A stretch of DNA of 64,000 nucleotides, taken from NCBI GenBank assembly GCA_963814875.1, contig CAWFFJ010000024.1, forward strand, positions 1 through 64,000. Direction: 5' to 3'. Source of the DNA: CAVSIS01 sp963814875. Its GTDB lineage: Bacteria > Acidobacteriota > Thermoanaerobaculia > Thermoanaerobaculales > Sulfomarinibacteraceae. Positions 16,129-28,776 of this stretch are shown here, one piece after another; position 1 is the first letter of the stretch, and every line of letters begins with the position of its first letter. The translations under genes were made by a program, and so were the position numbers. The notes beneath the pieces were generated by a model, which saw only the letters and a list, made by a program, of their open reading frames with translations, did no database searches and had not been told where the DNA came from.

Positions 16129-18588
16129 ATGCCGCGGAGAGGGCAGCTCAGGTCATTCCACCCCCGGAGTGGAATCCAAGCACTCTGGGACCCTCGGCCG
16201 CGCCGCGTCGTGACCCTGATTGGGACTACCGTGCGCAACATTCGGCTCGCCGAACTCGTCGGCGAAGGCGGGATGGGGGAGGTCTATCTCGGGATCGACG
16301 AGACCTTGGGGCGAAATGTCGCAGTCAAAGCGATTCGGGGCGAGCGCCGGCTGGACGCGGGCGCTCGCTCGCGTTTTCTGCGCGAGGCCCGGGTGCTGTC
16401 TCGTCTCGAACACCCGAACATCTGCCGCCTCTATGACTTCGTGCAGGAGGCCGAGGACGACTTCATCGTCCTCGGGCTGGTGCCGGGCCGTAGACTGCGT
16501 GAGCTCGAGCGCGAGGGGCTGACACTCGAGGCGGAGCTCGACGTCGCAGAACAAGTGGCCCGCGCGCTGGCCGCGGCGCACGCGATGAGCATCGTCCACC
16601 GCGATCTCAAGCCGGAGAACATCATGGTGACGCCGGAAGGCGTCGTGAAGGTGCTGGACTTCGGCCTCGCGAGGTCGGTCGACGGGGGGGAGGTCGCGGA
16701 CGGAGCCGTTGCCGCGGGCGACCCGCACCTGCCGTCCGGAGCGACTGTGACCCGGGCCGGCGACGTCATGGGAACCCCCCGCTACATGAGCCCCGAGCAG
16801 GCGCGCGGCGAACCGGTCACGGCGGCCAGCGATATGTACGCGTTCGGGCTGCTGCTTCGGGAGCTACTCACCGGCGAGCCGCCCTTTGGTCGCGACGTGC
16901 ATCCGGCGGTGCTGGTGCAGAAGGCGATGTGGGGCGAGACGGCGCCGCTGGTCGGCGTGCCCCGGGACCTGGCGGAACTGACCGAGCGCCTGACCGCGTT
17001 TTCCCCAGTGGAGCGCCCGAGCGCGACCGAGGCCCTCGAGCGGCTACGTTTCCGGCGCGAGGCGCCGCGGCGGCGCCTGCGGCGGGTGGCGGTGTCGGCG
17101 GTCGTCGTCGGTCTCGTGGTCGCCGCTGCGGGCTCCGGTCTCGGGCTGTGGCACGCACGCCGTTCGCTGGCGAGGGCGCGAGACGCGCAGGCTCAGGCAG
17201 AGGCGGTCAACCTCTTCCTCGAGCGCATGCTGGCCAGCGCTGATCCCGATCGGCGTGGCATCGAGGTCAAGGTAGTCGAGGTGCTGGACCAAGCGGCGGC
17301 GACGATCGACGAGGAGCTCGCCGGCCACCCGCTCGAGCTGGCCGCGGTACTCCACACCCTCGGCTCGACGTACCAGGCGCTCGGTCGCTACGAGCCGGCA
17401 CACGGGCTCCTCGAGCGGGCGCTGGCCGTGCGCAGCGAGAGGCTCGGATCCCGCGATCCGGCCACGCTGGCGTCGCGCGCCAGGTTTGGCGTCCTGCTCG
17501 GCGATGAGGGCGACCTCGAGCGGGCTGAGACAGTCCTGCGGGAGGTCCTCGCCGACCGTGTCGCCGTCCTCGGCGAGAGCCACCCTGACACCGTGGCGAC
17601 CCTCGGCGACCTGGCCGCCGTGCTCGAGGAGCAGGGACGATATGAGGAGGCCGAGACGGCGTTGCGGCAGGTCGTCGGGCGGCTCGAGCAGAGTCTCGGT
17701 GGTGACGCTCCGCCGACTCTGGAAGCTCGCTCGTCTCTTGCCCTGGTCCTGCGCCGACGTGGGCGTCACGAGGAGGCGGAGGGGCTGCTGCGTGGTGTAG
17801 TGGAGGCCGATCGCCGCGCGCTCGGTCCCGACCACCGGCAGACCCTGGAGGCCATGGGCGACCTTGGGGCGGTTCTCGCGGAGCGCGGCAAGTTTGAGCC
17901 GTCGGAAAAGCTGTTTCGAGAGGTCCTCGAGGCCCGAAGGCGGGTCCTCGGGCCCACGCATCCGGACACGGTGACCGCGGTCAGCAACCTGTCGCTGGTG
18001 CTACGGGTGCGGGGGCAGCTCGACGAAGCCGAGAGCCTTGCCCGCGAGGCCCTGGAGGTACGCCTCCGAGTGCTCGGGGAGGGCCACCCCGACACCATCG
18101 CCGCGGACGGCAACCTGGGGGTCGTGCTGCTCCAGGCGGGGCGGATGGGCGATGCCGAGGAGCACATGCGCCGAGCCTTCTCCACCGCAGAGCGGGTGCT
18201 GGGCGAGAGCCACCCCCAGACCCTGACCTGGATGGCGAACCTGTCGACGCTGCTGCTGCGCGACGGGCGCGTTGACGAAGCCCTCGCGCTCGCCCAGAGG
18301 TCGTTCGAGATCAAGTCGCGCGAGCTGGGGCCGGACCATCCCAGCACCATGCTGTCGCAGCACACCGTGGCGGACTGTCTGGCGCGGTTGGGGCGTGTCG
18401 AGCAGGCCGAAGCGCTCTACCGGGACCTACTCGGGCGCAGCCGGCGGGTGCTGGGTGACGGCCATCCCGAGACGGTTCGCCGGCTGGGGCGCCTGACCAG
18501 GCTGCTGCGGGCCACCGGCCGCGAGGACGAGGCCGAAGCGCTTGAGGCGGAGCTTGGTGTCGCCGCTGCACCCTCCCCGCCGGGCTAA
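16129..18588 (+). CDS. Ser/Thr protein kinase with TPR sensor region
   Basis: An 819-aa PknB-type receptor kinase. The kinase domain covers residues about 35-300: GEGGMGEVY glycine loop, catalytic VAVKAI lysine (K67), HRDLKPEN (D159), DFGLA (D177) and GTPRYMSPEQ activation segment. One transmembrane helix follows at about 318-345. The rest, about 400-790, is a run of roughly nine 42-residue kinesin-light-chain-type TPRs (LG..HPDT...NL...L...GR..EAE pattern) that would lie outside the membrane. ATG at 16129 is used; GTG at 16210 is a possible later start just before the kinase domain. Adjacent to a membrane-bound AraC regulator. Confidence 0.9.
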   Translation: MPRRGQLRSFHPRSGIQALWDPRPRRVVTLIGTTVRNIRLAELVGEGGMGEVYLGIDETLGRNVAVKAIRGERRLDAGARSRFLREARVLSRLEHPNICRLYDFVQEAEDDFIVLGLVPGRRLRELEREGLTLEAELDVAEQVARALAAAHAMSIVHRDLKPENIMVTPEGVVKVLDFGLARSVDGGEVADGAVAAGDPHLPSGATVTRAGDVMGTPRYMSPEQARGEPVTAASDMYAFGLLLRELLTGEPPFGRDVHPAVLVQKAMWGETAPLVGVPRDLAELTERLTAFSPVERPSATEALERLRFRREAPRRRLRRVAVSAVVVGLVVAAAGSGLGLWHARRSLARARDAQAQAEAVNLFLERMLASADPDRRGIEVKVVEVLDQAAATIDEELAGHPLELAAVLHTLGSTYQALGRYEPAHGLLERALAVRSERLGSRDPATLASRARFGVLLGDEGDLERAETVLREVLADRVAVLGESHPDTVATLGDLAAVLEEQGRYEEAETALRQVVGRLEQSLGGDAPPTLEARSSLALVLRRRGRHEEAEGLLRGVVEADRRALGPDHRQTLEAMGDLGAVLAERGKFEPSEKLFREVLEARRRVLGPTHPDTVTAVSNLSLVLRVRGQLDEAESLAREALEVRLRVLGEGHPDTIAADGNLGVVLLQAGRMGDAEEHMRRAFSTAERVLGESHPQTLTWMANLSTLLLRDGRVDEALALAQRSFEIKSRELGPDHPSTMLSQHTVADCLARLGRVEQAEALYRDLLGRSRRVLGDGHPETVRRLGRLTRLLRATGREDEAEALEAELGVAAAPSPPG

Positions 18589-18680
18589 GCCAAGGCCGGA
18601 CAAGGACGGCCGGGCTGCGCGCTTCGTCCGGAGCCCCGCCGAGCCGCCCCGAACCCGCAGGTGTGGCCGATAATGGGCCA

Positions 18681-19829
18681 ATGACTTCCCTCCCGCGCGG
18701 ACGCGTCTCGCGGGCGGCGCTCCTCGCTGTCGCCGTACCCTGGCTGGTCTGCCTCGTCGTGGTGCTCTCCGGTTACGACCACAAGCACTACATCCGCGGT
18801 GACGGGCTGTTCTACCTGGTCACGGCGCGCTCGCTGCTCATCGACCACGATCTCGAGATCGGCAACAATCTCCAGCCGCCGCTCGAGTACTGGAGCGGGC
18901 ACGTCGCCCTCGACCGTCACGGGCGGATCGTCCCGAAACACCCGCCGCTGCTCGCCTTTGCTTCGCTGCCGTTGATCGCGGTCTTCGGTCCACCGGGGGC
19001 GTTGGTCTTCAACCTCCTCCAGATCGCCGTCGCGCTGGGCCTGGCCTACGCACTCGCCGCCCAGGTCGCTCGGCCCGCGGCGGCTGCGGCTGCAGTGGCG
19101 CTGACCGGTACGCTGTCGTTCCTGCCGCACTACGCGTGGAACTTCTCTCCCGACATCTTCGCCTCAGTGCTGCTGCTGGGCGGCGTGCTGGCGCTCGGTG
19201 TCACGAGTGTGGAGGGCAGATCCCGAACCGTCCTCGCCGGCGGGCTGTTCGGTCTGGCCTGCGCCGCCAAGCTCGCCGTCGCGCCCGCTCTGCTCGCGGT
19301 CCCCGCCCTGGTTCGTCGGCCGCGCCGGACGCTGGCCTGGCTCGGCCTCGGCCTCGCGCTCCCGCTCGCCGGCCAGGCCGCGCTCAACTGGCACCTGTTT
19401 GGCTCTCCCCTGGTGACGGGGTACAACCGGATCGCCGAGATCGAGGGGAGCCGGGTCACCTTGCGGTCCCAGAGCGAGGACTTCGACCTGCCATGGTTCG
19501 AGGGGTTCCGCGGTCAACTGCTCGACCGGCGCCACGGTCTGCTCTTCACCAGCCCCGTGACCTTGCTGTCGCTCGCCTGCCTGCCGCTGCTCGCAGGCGC
19601 CGCCCGCCGGTTCGCGGTCTTCATCGGCGGAACCGCTGCCGCGCTGGTAGCGGTCCTGTCGAGCTACCGCCCGTGGACCGCGTCCCACTGGGGCAACCGC
19701 TTCCTGATGCCCGTGGTTCTGCTCGCCGCGGCTCCGCTTGCGGTCGGTATCGACAGGCTCGCGGGGATACTCGAGGCGCGGCGTGCCCGTAGGAGCATAC
19801 CGAGCTCCGCCTCCGGGGGGATCGGCTGA
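18681..19829 (+). CDS. Polytopic membrane protein, GT-C glycosyltransferase-like
   Basis: A 382-aa integral membrane protein with about nine hydrophobic segments. The first loop contains RGDGLFYLVTARSLLIDHDLEI, the acidic early loop usual for GT-C (dolichyl-phosphate-mannose-type) transferases, and later HWGNRFLMPV, matching the conserved W-G-x-R-F/Y-L pattern of this superfamily. It probably transfers a sugar from a polyprenyl donor on the periplasmic side. Start choice is weak: GTG at 18663 and ATG at 18681 are both possible and neither has a strong ribosome-binding site. No glycan gene cluster surrounds it, so the acceptor is unknown. Confidence 0.65.
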   Translation: MTSLPRGRVSRAALLAVAVPWLVCLVVVLSGYDHKHYIRGDGLFYLVTARSLLIDHDLEIGNNLQPPLEYWSGHVALDRHGRIVPKHPPLLAFASLPLIAVFGPPGALVFNLLQIAVALGLAYALAAQVARPAAAAAAVALTGTLSFLPHYAWNFSPDIFASVLLLGGVLALGVTSVEGRSRTVLAGGLFGLACAAKLAVAPALLAVPALVRRPRRTLAWLGLGLALPLAGQAALNWHLFGSPLVTGYNRIAEIEGSRVTLRSQSEDFDLPWFEGFRGQLLDRRHGLLFTSPVTLLSLACLPLLAGAARRFAVFIGGTAAALVAVLSSYRPWTASHWGNRFLMPVVLLAAAPLAVGIDRLAGILEARRARRSIPSSASGGIG

Positions 19830-19883
19830 AACTTCGCTCTGCACTCGTCCGTCCGCTGAAACGACCGGTGCGAATGTCCTCCG

Positions 19884-21883
19884 TCACGGCGGGATCAGCT
19901 CGACCGCCCACGCCTTGATCAGGGAGACCGCGATCTGGGCGCGCGGTGATCGGATCGTCGGGGCAGTACCGGCTGCCGCCGCATCCGGCCGTAACCCCTT
20001 CGACCGCGAGCCGCTCGATGTGGCCGGCGGCCCAGTGGTCGAGCGGCACGTCGCTGACTTCGACGCCGGCGACCAGGGCGGCCGCGTACCGCGGATGCGT
20101 CACCGCCACGTCGTAGGTCCCTGCCGGAACGTCGAGGGACCAGGCGCCGGAGGGGCCACTCTCCGTCGCCCACCCTGGACCGGGAGAAACCCGGGCGTCC
20201 GTCACCGGTGCGCTGCCAGCAGCGGCCGTCACGGTTCCGGCGAGGGTGCCGGTCGGCCCAGCGTTGCAGCTCGGGAAGCGGATCGCGGCGACGCGGGTCC
20301 GCCACGGCGCCTGGCCGGTTGTTTGGACGTACTCCTGGGTGTACCAGAAGGTGCAGTCGTCGACCGGGTCGACGCTCAGCGACGAGTAGTCGCCCCAGCG
20401 CGACGCCGAGTGCAGCTGCGAGCCGCTGCCTGTCACCACCTCGGCTTCGCCCTGCTCGAGGACTCCGGGCGGGTCGGAGGCAAGCCGACCGGCGATGCGG
20501 ATGCTCGGGAACACCGTCGGGCCCGACACGCTGAAGCCGGCCATCAGGTTACCGTCGCGGTCCATCGCGACGTCGCCCATGAAACGGTGGTTCGCGTCCG
20601 GTGCGTAGGTCCCCGCCTGCTCGAGGACCCAGCCGGCACCGGCGTTGCGCAGCTCGTACCACCGCAGCCCGGCGTGGTCGGTGCCGTCGACGTCGACTGT
20701 CTGGGAAACGACCAGCGACCGCCACCCGGCGAACTGGCGCAGCTGGGGGCGGTACATGAGGCGATCTGAGAGTGCGTCGAGGCCGACCGTGGTTCCGGGC
20801 TGGGGCACACAGCTGCGGGCGTAGCCGCACAGATTCGAGTCGAACGAGTACCCGGCCGCATCGAGGTCGATGCGGGCCGCCTCGGTGAAGGTCGACAGGC
20901 CGGGGTCGTCCCAGTCGACCGCGAGACGCCACACGATCAGGCTATCGCGGTCATACGGTGCGGCGAGCTCCCAGGCGCCGTCGACCATGCCCACGAACGG
21001 CTGCGGGGTGCCTTCCGGTGGTGCGGGGCCATCGAGGTCGGCGGGCAGCAGGGCGTGGTACTCGTCGTCGGCGAGCACGAATCCCACCAGCCGGGCGCCC
21101 GGGTCGCCGACCAGCATCCGGGCGCGCTCGAACGCCCCGGCGAACGAGCCCTGGAAGGTGGCGGCAAACAGGCGCGCCGTGTAGCCGTAGCCGTCGCTCC
21201 ACAACCCGAGCTTGGGGTAGTCGGGCAGGCGGCCGGCCTGGGGCGTGTAGTCGTAGCGGTACCAGGGACCGAGCGGGTCCGGTGTCGCAGAGACCGCCAC
21301 GCACTGGTGGCGGGTGAGCGTGAACTGACTGACCAGCCAACGGTCGGCGAGGTGGTCGTAAAGGACGATCGGGTCGCCGTCGTTACGGGTCTCACAATCG
21401 CCGCCAAACCCGTACCAGAACGCGCTGCCAGGGGTCGGCCCGAGCAAGCACGGTGCCGTCCTTGGCGAAGACCTGGAGGGAAACACTCACCCACTGCAGG
21501 TAGTGCGCTCGCCCGACGTCACCGTTGGTGTCGGGCGGCAGCAGCGCGTTGACGTTGCCGGTCCCCTCGACGCTCAGCGTGGGCGGCGGCATGGCGGCCA
21601 CCCCGAGCCAGCTCTGCACGACGCGGTCGACGGGAAGCTCCGGAGCCTTGGCATGGGCGAGGAAGGGAGCGCGGTCGGCGTTGGAGGGCGCGACTTCTAC
21701 AACCTGGTCCTCCGCCCTCGACGGGGGCATCGTCAGAGCGGCCATCTCGGCCAGCGGCCGCGAGGTGTCGGCGCGGACCGGCGTCTGCACCACGGGCGTC
21801 GGGGCGTCCGGAGCAGCGATCGCGAGGGACGGGAGTCCGAGCGCCGCGGCGACCAGCACCGGGCGGAGCGTTCGTGACAGCAT
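19884..21883 (-). pseudogene. Exported protein with SLH-like C-terminal tail, two frameshifts
   Basis: A signal peptide (MLSRTLRPVLVAAALGLPS) opens the reading from 21883. The frame continues through PPDTNGDVG and VSLQVFAKDGTVLA, then shifts near 21430 into the frame with FWYGFGGDCETRNDG. That frame covers a large beta-rich domain, a CarboxypepD-like repeat (GTLAGTVTAAAGSAPVTDA) and an SLH-like end (HWAAGHIERLAVEGVTAGCG, YCPDDPIT). A second shift near 19945 is needed to reach the expected TRAQIAVSLIKAW tail and stop at 19884. Both shifts are single-nucleotide and no other lesion is seen, so the gene may be intact in the organism. Probably a secreted or surface-attached protein of unknown activity. 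Confidence 0.65.
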
Positions 21884-22089
21884 CGTGCGTACACTCCGAG
21901 GCCGCGCGGAAGCTGACCCGCACGGAGTCGTCGGCTCGATCTTACGGTACCCCGAGGTCACTGTCGATCGGGGCAGCGGCGGGTAGGTGGTTCGCGGCGC
22001 CGGCGCAGGAGGTGACGCGCGATCGAAACGTGAGCCAGGAGCGGGTGATAGGCTGTGCTCGGCGGGGGAAGCACCGCCGATTGCTCGTT

Positions 22090-23010
22090 ATGTCCCTGCT
22101 CATCATGATGCCCCAACGCGACACCTCGGCACTCGTCGAGGCCATCGATCGCCTGGATCCGGCGCTCGAGGTGCGGGTATGGCCGCAGTGCGGGAAGATC
22201 GATGACATCGTCTCCGCGGTGACCTGGAACCATCCGCCCGGCGAGCTCGCGCGCTTCCCGAACTTGCGTCTGGTGTCGTCCTACGGCGCCGGCGTCGACC
22301 ACCTGCTGGCGGACCCGGCCTGCCGGGGGGCATCGTCCTGGCCCGCTTCGTCGACGCCCACCTCGTCGACGACATGGCCGAGTACGTGCTCACCGCGGTG
22401 CTCGCCTGGCGCCGGGGATGGGCCGCGCTGCGCGACGCGCAGCGGGAGGCGCGGTGGCTCCGCTGCCCTACCCGCGCTCGACGTCGGTGCTGGTGCTCGG
22501 CCTCGGGAAGCTCGGCAAGGCGGCAGCGCGCCGCCTCGCCGCAGCCGGTTTCGCGACCGCCGGTTGGAGTCGGACGCCACGCTCGCTGGCGGGTATCCGC
22601 TGCGTGACGGCGGCGCCGGTCTGCTCAGGTCCTCCCGAACGCGGAGGTCGTCGTGTCCATGCTGCCCTGAGGCCTGCGACGAAGGCATCCTCGACCGCCG
22701 TTTCTTCGCGGCGATGGGGCACCGGTCGTACCTGGTCAACGTCGAACGCCGCGCCACCTGGTCGAGACGGATCTCCTGGCCGCCCTCGAGCGCGACCGAC
22801 CGCGGCGCCCGCCTCGACGTGTTCGCCGAGGAGCCGCTGCCGCCGGGCACCCTTTGTGGCGCGACGGCAGGATCATGGTGACGCCCGACGTGGCGAAGCC
22901 CGGCCACCGACCCGGCCTTGGTCGCGGAGCAGCTCGTCGCTCGACCTCCTGGCTGGGTCGCCAGCGGCGGGGAGGGTCCGCCACCCGGTCGATCGCATGC
23001 GCGGCGACCG
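22090..23010 (+). pseudogene. D-isomer-specific 2-hydroxyacid dehydrogenase (GhrA-like), multiple frameshifts
   Basis: From the ATG at 22090 the frame gives LIMMPQRDTSALVEAI, then LRLVSSYGAGVDHLL. After shifts the other two frames yield DDMAEYVLTAVLAWRRG, VLVLGLGKLGKAAARRLAAA (NAD-binding GxGxxG), GILDRRFFAAMGHRSYLVNV, ARLDVFAEEPLPPG and an HPVDRMRG end. These are all conserved blocks, in the correct order, of glyoxylate/hydroxypyruvate reductase A-type enzymes of about 310 aa. At least five frame changes are required. Absence of in-frame stops between shifts favours sequencing error or very recent inactivation. Confidence 0.7.
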
Positions 23011-23559
23011 AGATCGACACTGCTGGGACGCAGCGGCGCTTCCGACTGCTGCATGGTGTGCGGGCCGGCGGATGAACGCGGGCCTGACTCAGGCGAGGGA
23101 GGGCGCGGCGTAGAGTGGCCGCCAGCCGGGCCGCTCGCCGGTGACGGTCCAGACCGTGCCCGAATGGGCCGGGAAGCTGGCGCTGATCCCGACGGCGTCT
23201 GAGACCTTGACCACCTCTACGTGTGGCGCGGAGCCTGCGTCAGGATGACGACGCGTGGGCGGAACCGTCCCGCTCTTCCTCCCGCTCGGCCGCCTGTGAC
23301 CGCCCGCGGCTGCTCGTGCATCACGCAACTCCCCGCTCTGCGGGCGACAAACGCTCGAGCCGCCTCAACGTCCCACACCGGCGTCCGAGGATCCGAAGGG
23401 CAGGGTGGGTGCCATGTTCTGGTTGGCCGCCTGCGGGGTCCGTGAGGTCCCTGTGTCTCGATCTGGGGAGCCAAACGGACCATTTCAGCAACTCGCGCCG
23501 TGGTGACCTCCCAAGAATGGTCGACGGCTCATCAGTCGCCTGGAGGTCGCCGCGGCGCG
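23011..23559. other. Unassigned stretch within the frameshift-rich segment
   Basis: About 550 bp. The minus strand reads coherently over short runs (for example VEVVKVSDAVGISASFPAHS then GERPGWRPLYA before a stop at 23089), suggesting the end of one more broken minus-strand gene. No family is recognisable and the exact frame cannot be reconstructed by eye. Confidence 0.3.
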
Positions 23560-23913
23560 AACTGCTACCGCATCTGGCTGCGGAGGTCCGTGATCCTCTG
23601 GCGGAGCTTCGCGCCGCCTCCTCGGCGACTCCGGAGTCCAGCGAGTGCTCGATCTTGGTGAGCTTGCTGTCAATCTGCTCGAGGTCGGCGATCGCTGCCC
23701 CGGCGTCGGCGGTGGCGTCGAGGCCGCTGAACCCGGCGTTTCGTTCCGCCGCATGCCAGTCCTTTTCCACCGAGCGCAGGTCGGAGTCGAGGTCGGCGAG
23801 CTGCTGCTGCTCCGCGGAGAGACCCTTGAGCGTCGGTCGCCGCCCTTGAGTAGGACGTTGGCGCCGACCGCGACACCCCGACGAACACGATGAGCGAAGA
23901 AGCTTCCCCGCAT
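23560..23913 (-). pseudogene. Frameshifted short coiled-coil protein
   Basis: From MRGSFFAHR (ATG near 23913) a probable N-terminal signal or anchor is followed, after a frame change near 23850, by LSAEQQQLADLDSDLRSVEK, WHAAERNAGFSGLDATADA and AIADLEQIDSKLTKIEHSLD, a clear amphipathic coiled-coil pattern with heptad spacing. Its C-terminal end is uncertain because another shift probably lies near 23600. No known family is identified. Confidence 0.4.
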
Positions 23914-24098
23914 TGATCCCCTCCTTCAAGCGCGCACCGGCAACGGTGCATCCGGACCGGTCTACAGACTACATCGTCCGCCCGGGTCTGCGAGCCTTTG
24001 TGAGCCGGACCGGAGACACAGCATGCGCCGCGACGATCGTGGATAATGCGGGTGGCACGAAACCGCGGGGCTGCCGGCCCCGCTCCCGGGAGGAGCCG

Positions 24099-24998
24099 AT
24101 GGTCGTCGCCACGCTTCCTCGCCGGTCTGATACCGCCGCTGCCGACGCCGTTCGGGACAGACGGCGAGATCGACCTCGAGCACTTGGGCGCAACGTCCAG
24201 CGGTGGAACGCCCACGCCCTCGCCTGCTACGTCGTGCTCTGCTCCAACGGCGAGGCCCGTTGCTCGACGACGATGAGCGAGTGCGCCTGGTGGAGGCCGT
24301 CCGCGCGGCCGCCCGCGACCGTCGGATCGTGGTCGGGGCCGGCGCGGAGTCGACCCGCAGGACCGTCGCGCTCGCCCGAGCCGCGGCTGGCGCAGGGGCG
24401 GACGCGGTGCTGATCGTCACCCCGCACTACTACGGCGGGGCGATGACGCCCGACCGGCTGGTGAGCCACTTCCACGCCGTTGCCGAGGCGTCCCCGGTGC
24501 CGGTGATCGCCTACAACGTGCCCCGCAACACCCACCTCGACATGGACGCGGCAACCGTCGCGCGGATCGCCGAGCACCCCAACCTGGTCGGGCTCAAGGA
24601 CTCCAGCGGCAACGTCGCCAAGCTCGCCGACGTGGTGCGGCGCTGTCGGAGTGACTTCGCGGTCCTGGTCGGCTCCGGCGGCGTCCTCCTGCCGGCGCTC
24701 ACGGTCGGCGCCGTCGGTGGCATCGTGGCCCTGGCCCTGGTCGCGCCAGCGCGAGTGTCTGGAGATGGTCGCCCTTGACTGCGCAGGGGTGAGGTTGCCC
24801 GTGCGGCGCGAGATCCAGCGTCGGCTGGTCCCGGTCAACGAGGCGGTCACGGCGCGCTACGGGGTCGCCGGCCTCAAGGCTGCCCTCGACATGCTCGGCT
24901 GGGAGGGCGGCCGGGTGCGGCCGCCGCTCGGCGACCTCCCGGCCGAGGCTCGTGAAGCAGTGCGGGCGACGCTGACCGAGGCGGGCCTCCTCGGCTGA
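24099..24998 (+). pseudogene. DapA/4-hydroxy-2-oxoglutarate aldolase family, frameshifted
   Basis: ATG at 24099 with GGGAGGAG upstream begins MVVAT; a shift then gives RFLAGLIPPLPTPFGTDGEI. The TIM barrel continues in other frames with RIVVGAGAESTRRTVALARA, the catalytic tyrosine in AYNVPRNT, the Schiff-base lysine in LVGLKDSSGN, and the end VNEAVTARYGVAGLKAALDM to the stop at 24998. The C-terminal half resembles 4-hydroxy-2-oxoglutarate aldolases more than classical DapA. At least three single-base frame changes are needed. All catalytic residues are retained, so the gene may be functional if the shifts are sequence errors. Confidence 0.7.
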
Positions 24999-25187
24999 CG
25001 AAGCCGCTCGCGGCGGCTCGGTCGCTTCCGGTCGAGACGAGCTGACCGACCGCTCCTCACGAACGCGCACGTGGTCGCGTGCGACGGGTCACGCGTCTGA
25101 CCGCGAGGCGACGTGTCACCGCGCAACTTCGGCCGGCATCGGAAGGTCCGTCGATGGAGGCGGGTTCTCAGTCCAGGAGGAACGCAG

Positions 25188-27814
<2,627 letters not shown>

Positions 27815-27857
27815 CCCGATCGGGTCCTCTTCGGATCGAAACCGAAGGAGCATCGAC

Positions 27858-28700
27858 ATGAGTGAGCCTGAGCAGATCGTTCATCCGAAATGTCCGACCC
27901 GTCCGCTGGTCACCGGCCAGGTGGCCCTGGTCACCGGCGGCAGCTCGGGGATTGGACGCGCCAGCGCCATTGCGCTCGGCGCGGCCGGGGCGGCGGTCGC
28001 GGTCAACTTCATCGGCCACGAAGCCGCGGCCGACCAGGTGGTCGCCAAGATCGAGGGCGCGGGCGGGCGGGCGATCGCGGTCCAGGCAGACGTCTCCGAC
28101 GAGGGCCAGGTCGAGGCGATGTTCGAGCGCGTCGTCTCCGAGCTCGGCACCGTCGACATCCTGGTCAACAACGCCGGCCTCCAGCAGGACGCGCCGTTTC
28201 ACGAGATGACCCTGGCCCAGTGGCAGAAGGTGATCGACGTCAACCTGACCGGCCAGTTCCTGTGTGCGCGGGCTGCGGTGCGGGAGTTCATGCGCCGCGG
28301 GCTCCGGCCGGAGGTCTCGTGCTCGGCCGGCAAGATCATCTGCATGTCGTCGGTGCACGAGGTGATCCCGTGGGCCGGTCACGTCAACTACGCTTCGTCC
28401 AAAGGCGGCGTGATGCTGATGATGAAGTCGATCGCACAAGAGGTCGCGCAGCACCGGATCAGGGTCAACTCGATCGCGCCGGGGGCGATCCGGACCTCGA
28501 TCAACCGCGACGCATGGGAGACCGAGGAGGCCCTCGGCAATCTCCTCAAGCTGATCCCGTCGAGGCGCATCGGCGAGCCCGAGGACATCGCGCGGGCGGT
28601 TGTGTGGCTGGCGTCGGACTGGGCCGACTACATCAACGGCGTGACGATCGTGGTGGATGGTGGCATGACCCTCTACCCCGCGTTCGCCCACGGCGGCTGA
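27858..28700 (+). CDS. SDR oxidoreductase, glucose 1-dehydrogenase-like
   Basis: A 280-aa classical short-chain dehydrogenase. TGGSSGIG cofactor loop, NNAG, the catalytic serine in MSSVHE, YxxxK in NYASSKGG, and the C-terminal DGGMTLYP are all present. The SSVHEVIPWAGHVNYASSKG block is very like glucose 1-dehydrogenases. AAGGAG lies upstream of the ATG. It sits 43 bp after the glucosidase-like gene and 76 bp before a debranching-type enzyme on the same strand, consistent with oligosaccharide breakdown. Substrate not proven. Confidence 0.82.
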   Translation: MSEPEQIVHPKCPTRPLVTGQVALVTGGSSGIGRASAIALGAAGAAVAVNFIGHEAAADQVVAKIEGAGGRAIAVQADVSDEGQVEAMFERVVSELGTVDILVNNAGLQQDAPFHEMTLAQWQKVIDVNLTGQFLCARAAVREFMRRGLRPEVSCSAGKIICMSSVHEVIPWAGHVNYASSKGGVMLMMKSIAQEVAQHRIRVNSIAPGAIRTSINRDAWETEEALGNLLKLIPSRRIGEPEDIARAVVWLASDWADYINGVTIVVDGGMTLYPAFAHGG

Positions 28701-28776
28701 GCGTGGTTCGCGTCGGCATCGGCTCCGTCGCACGCGGTCGTCGGTGACGAACCAGGGCCGGAACTGAGGGAAGCGA

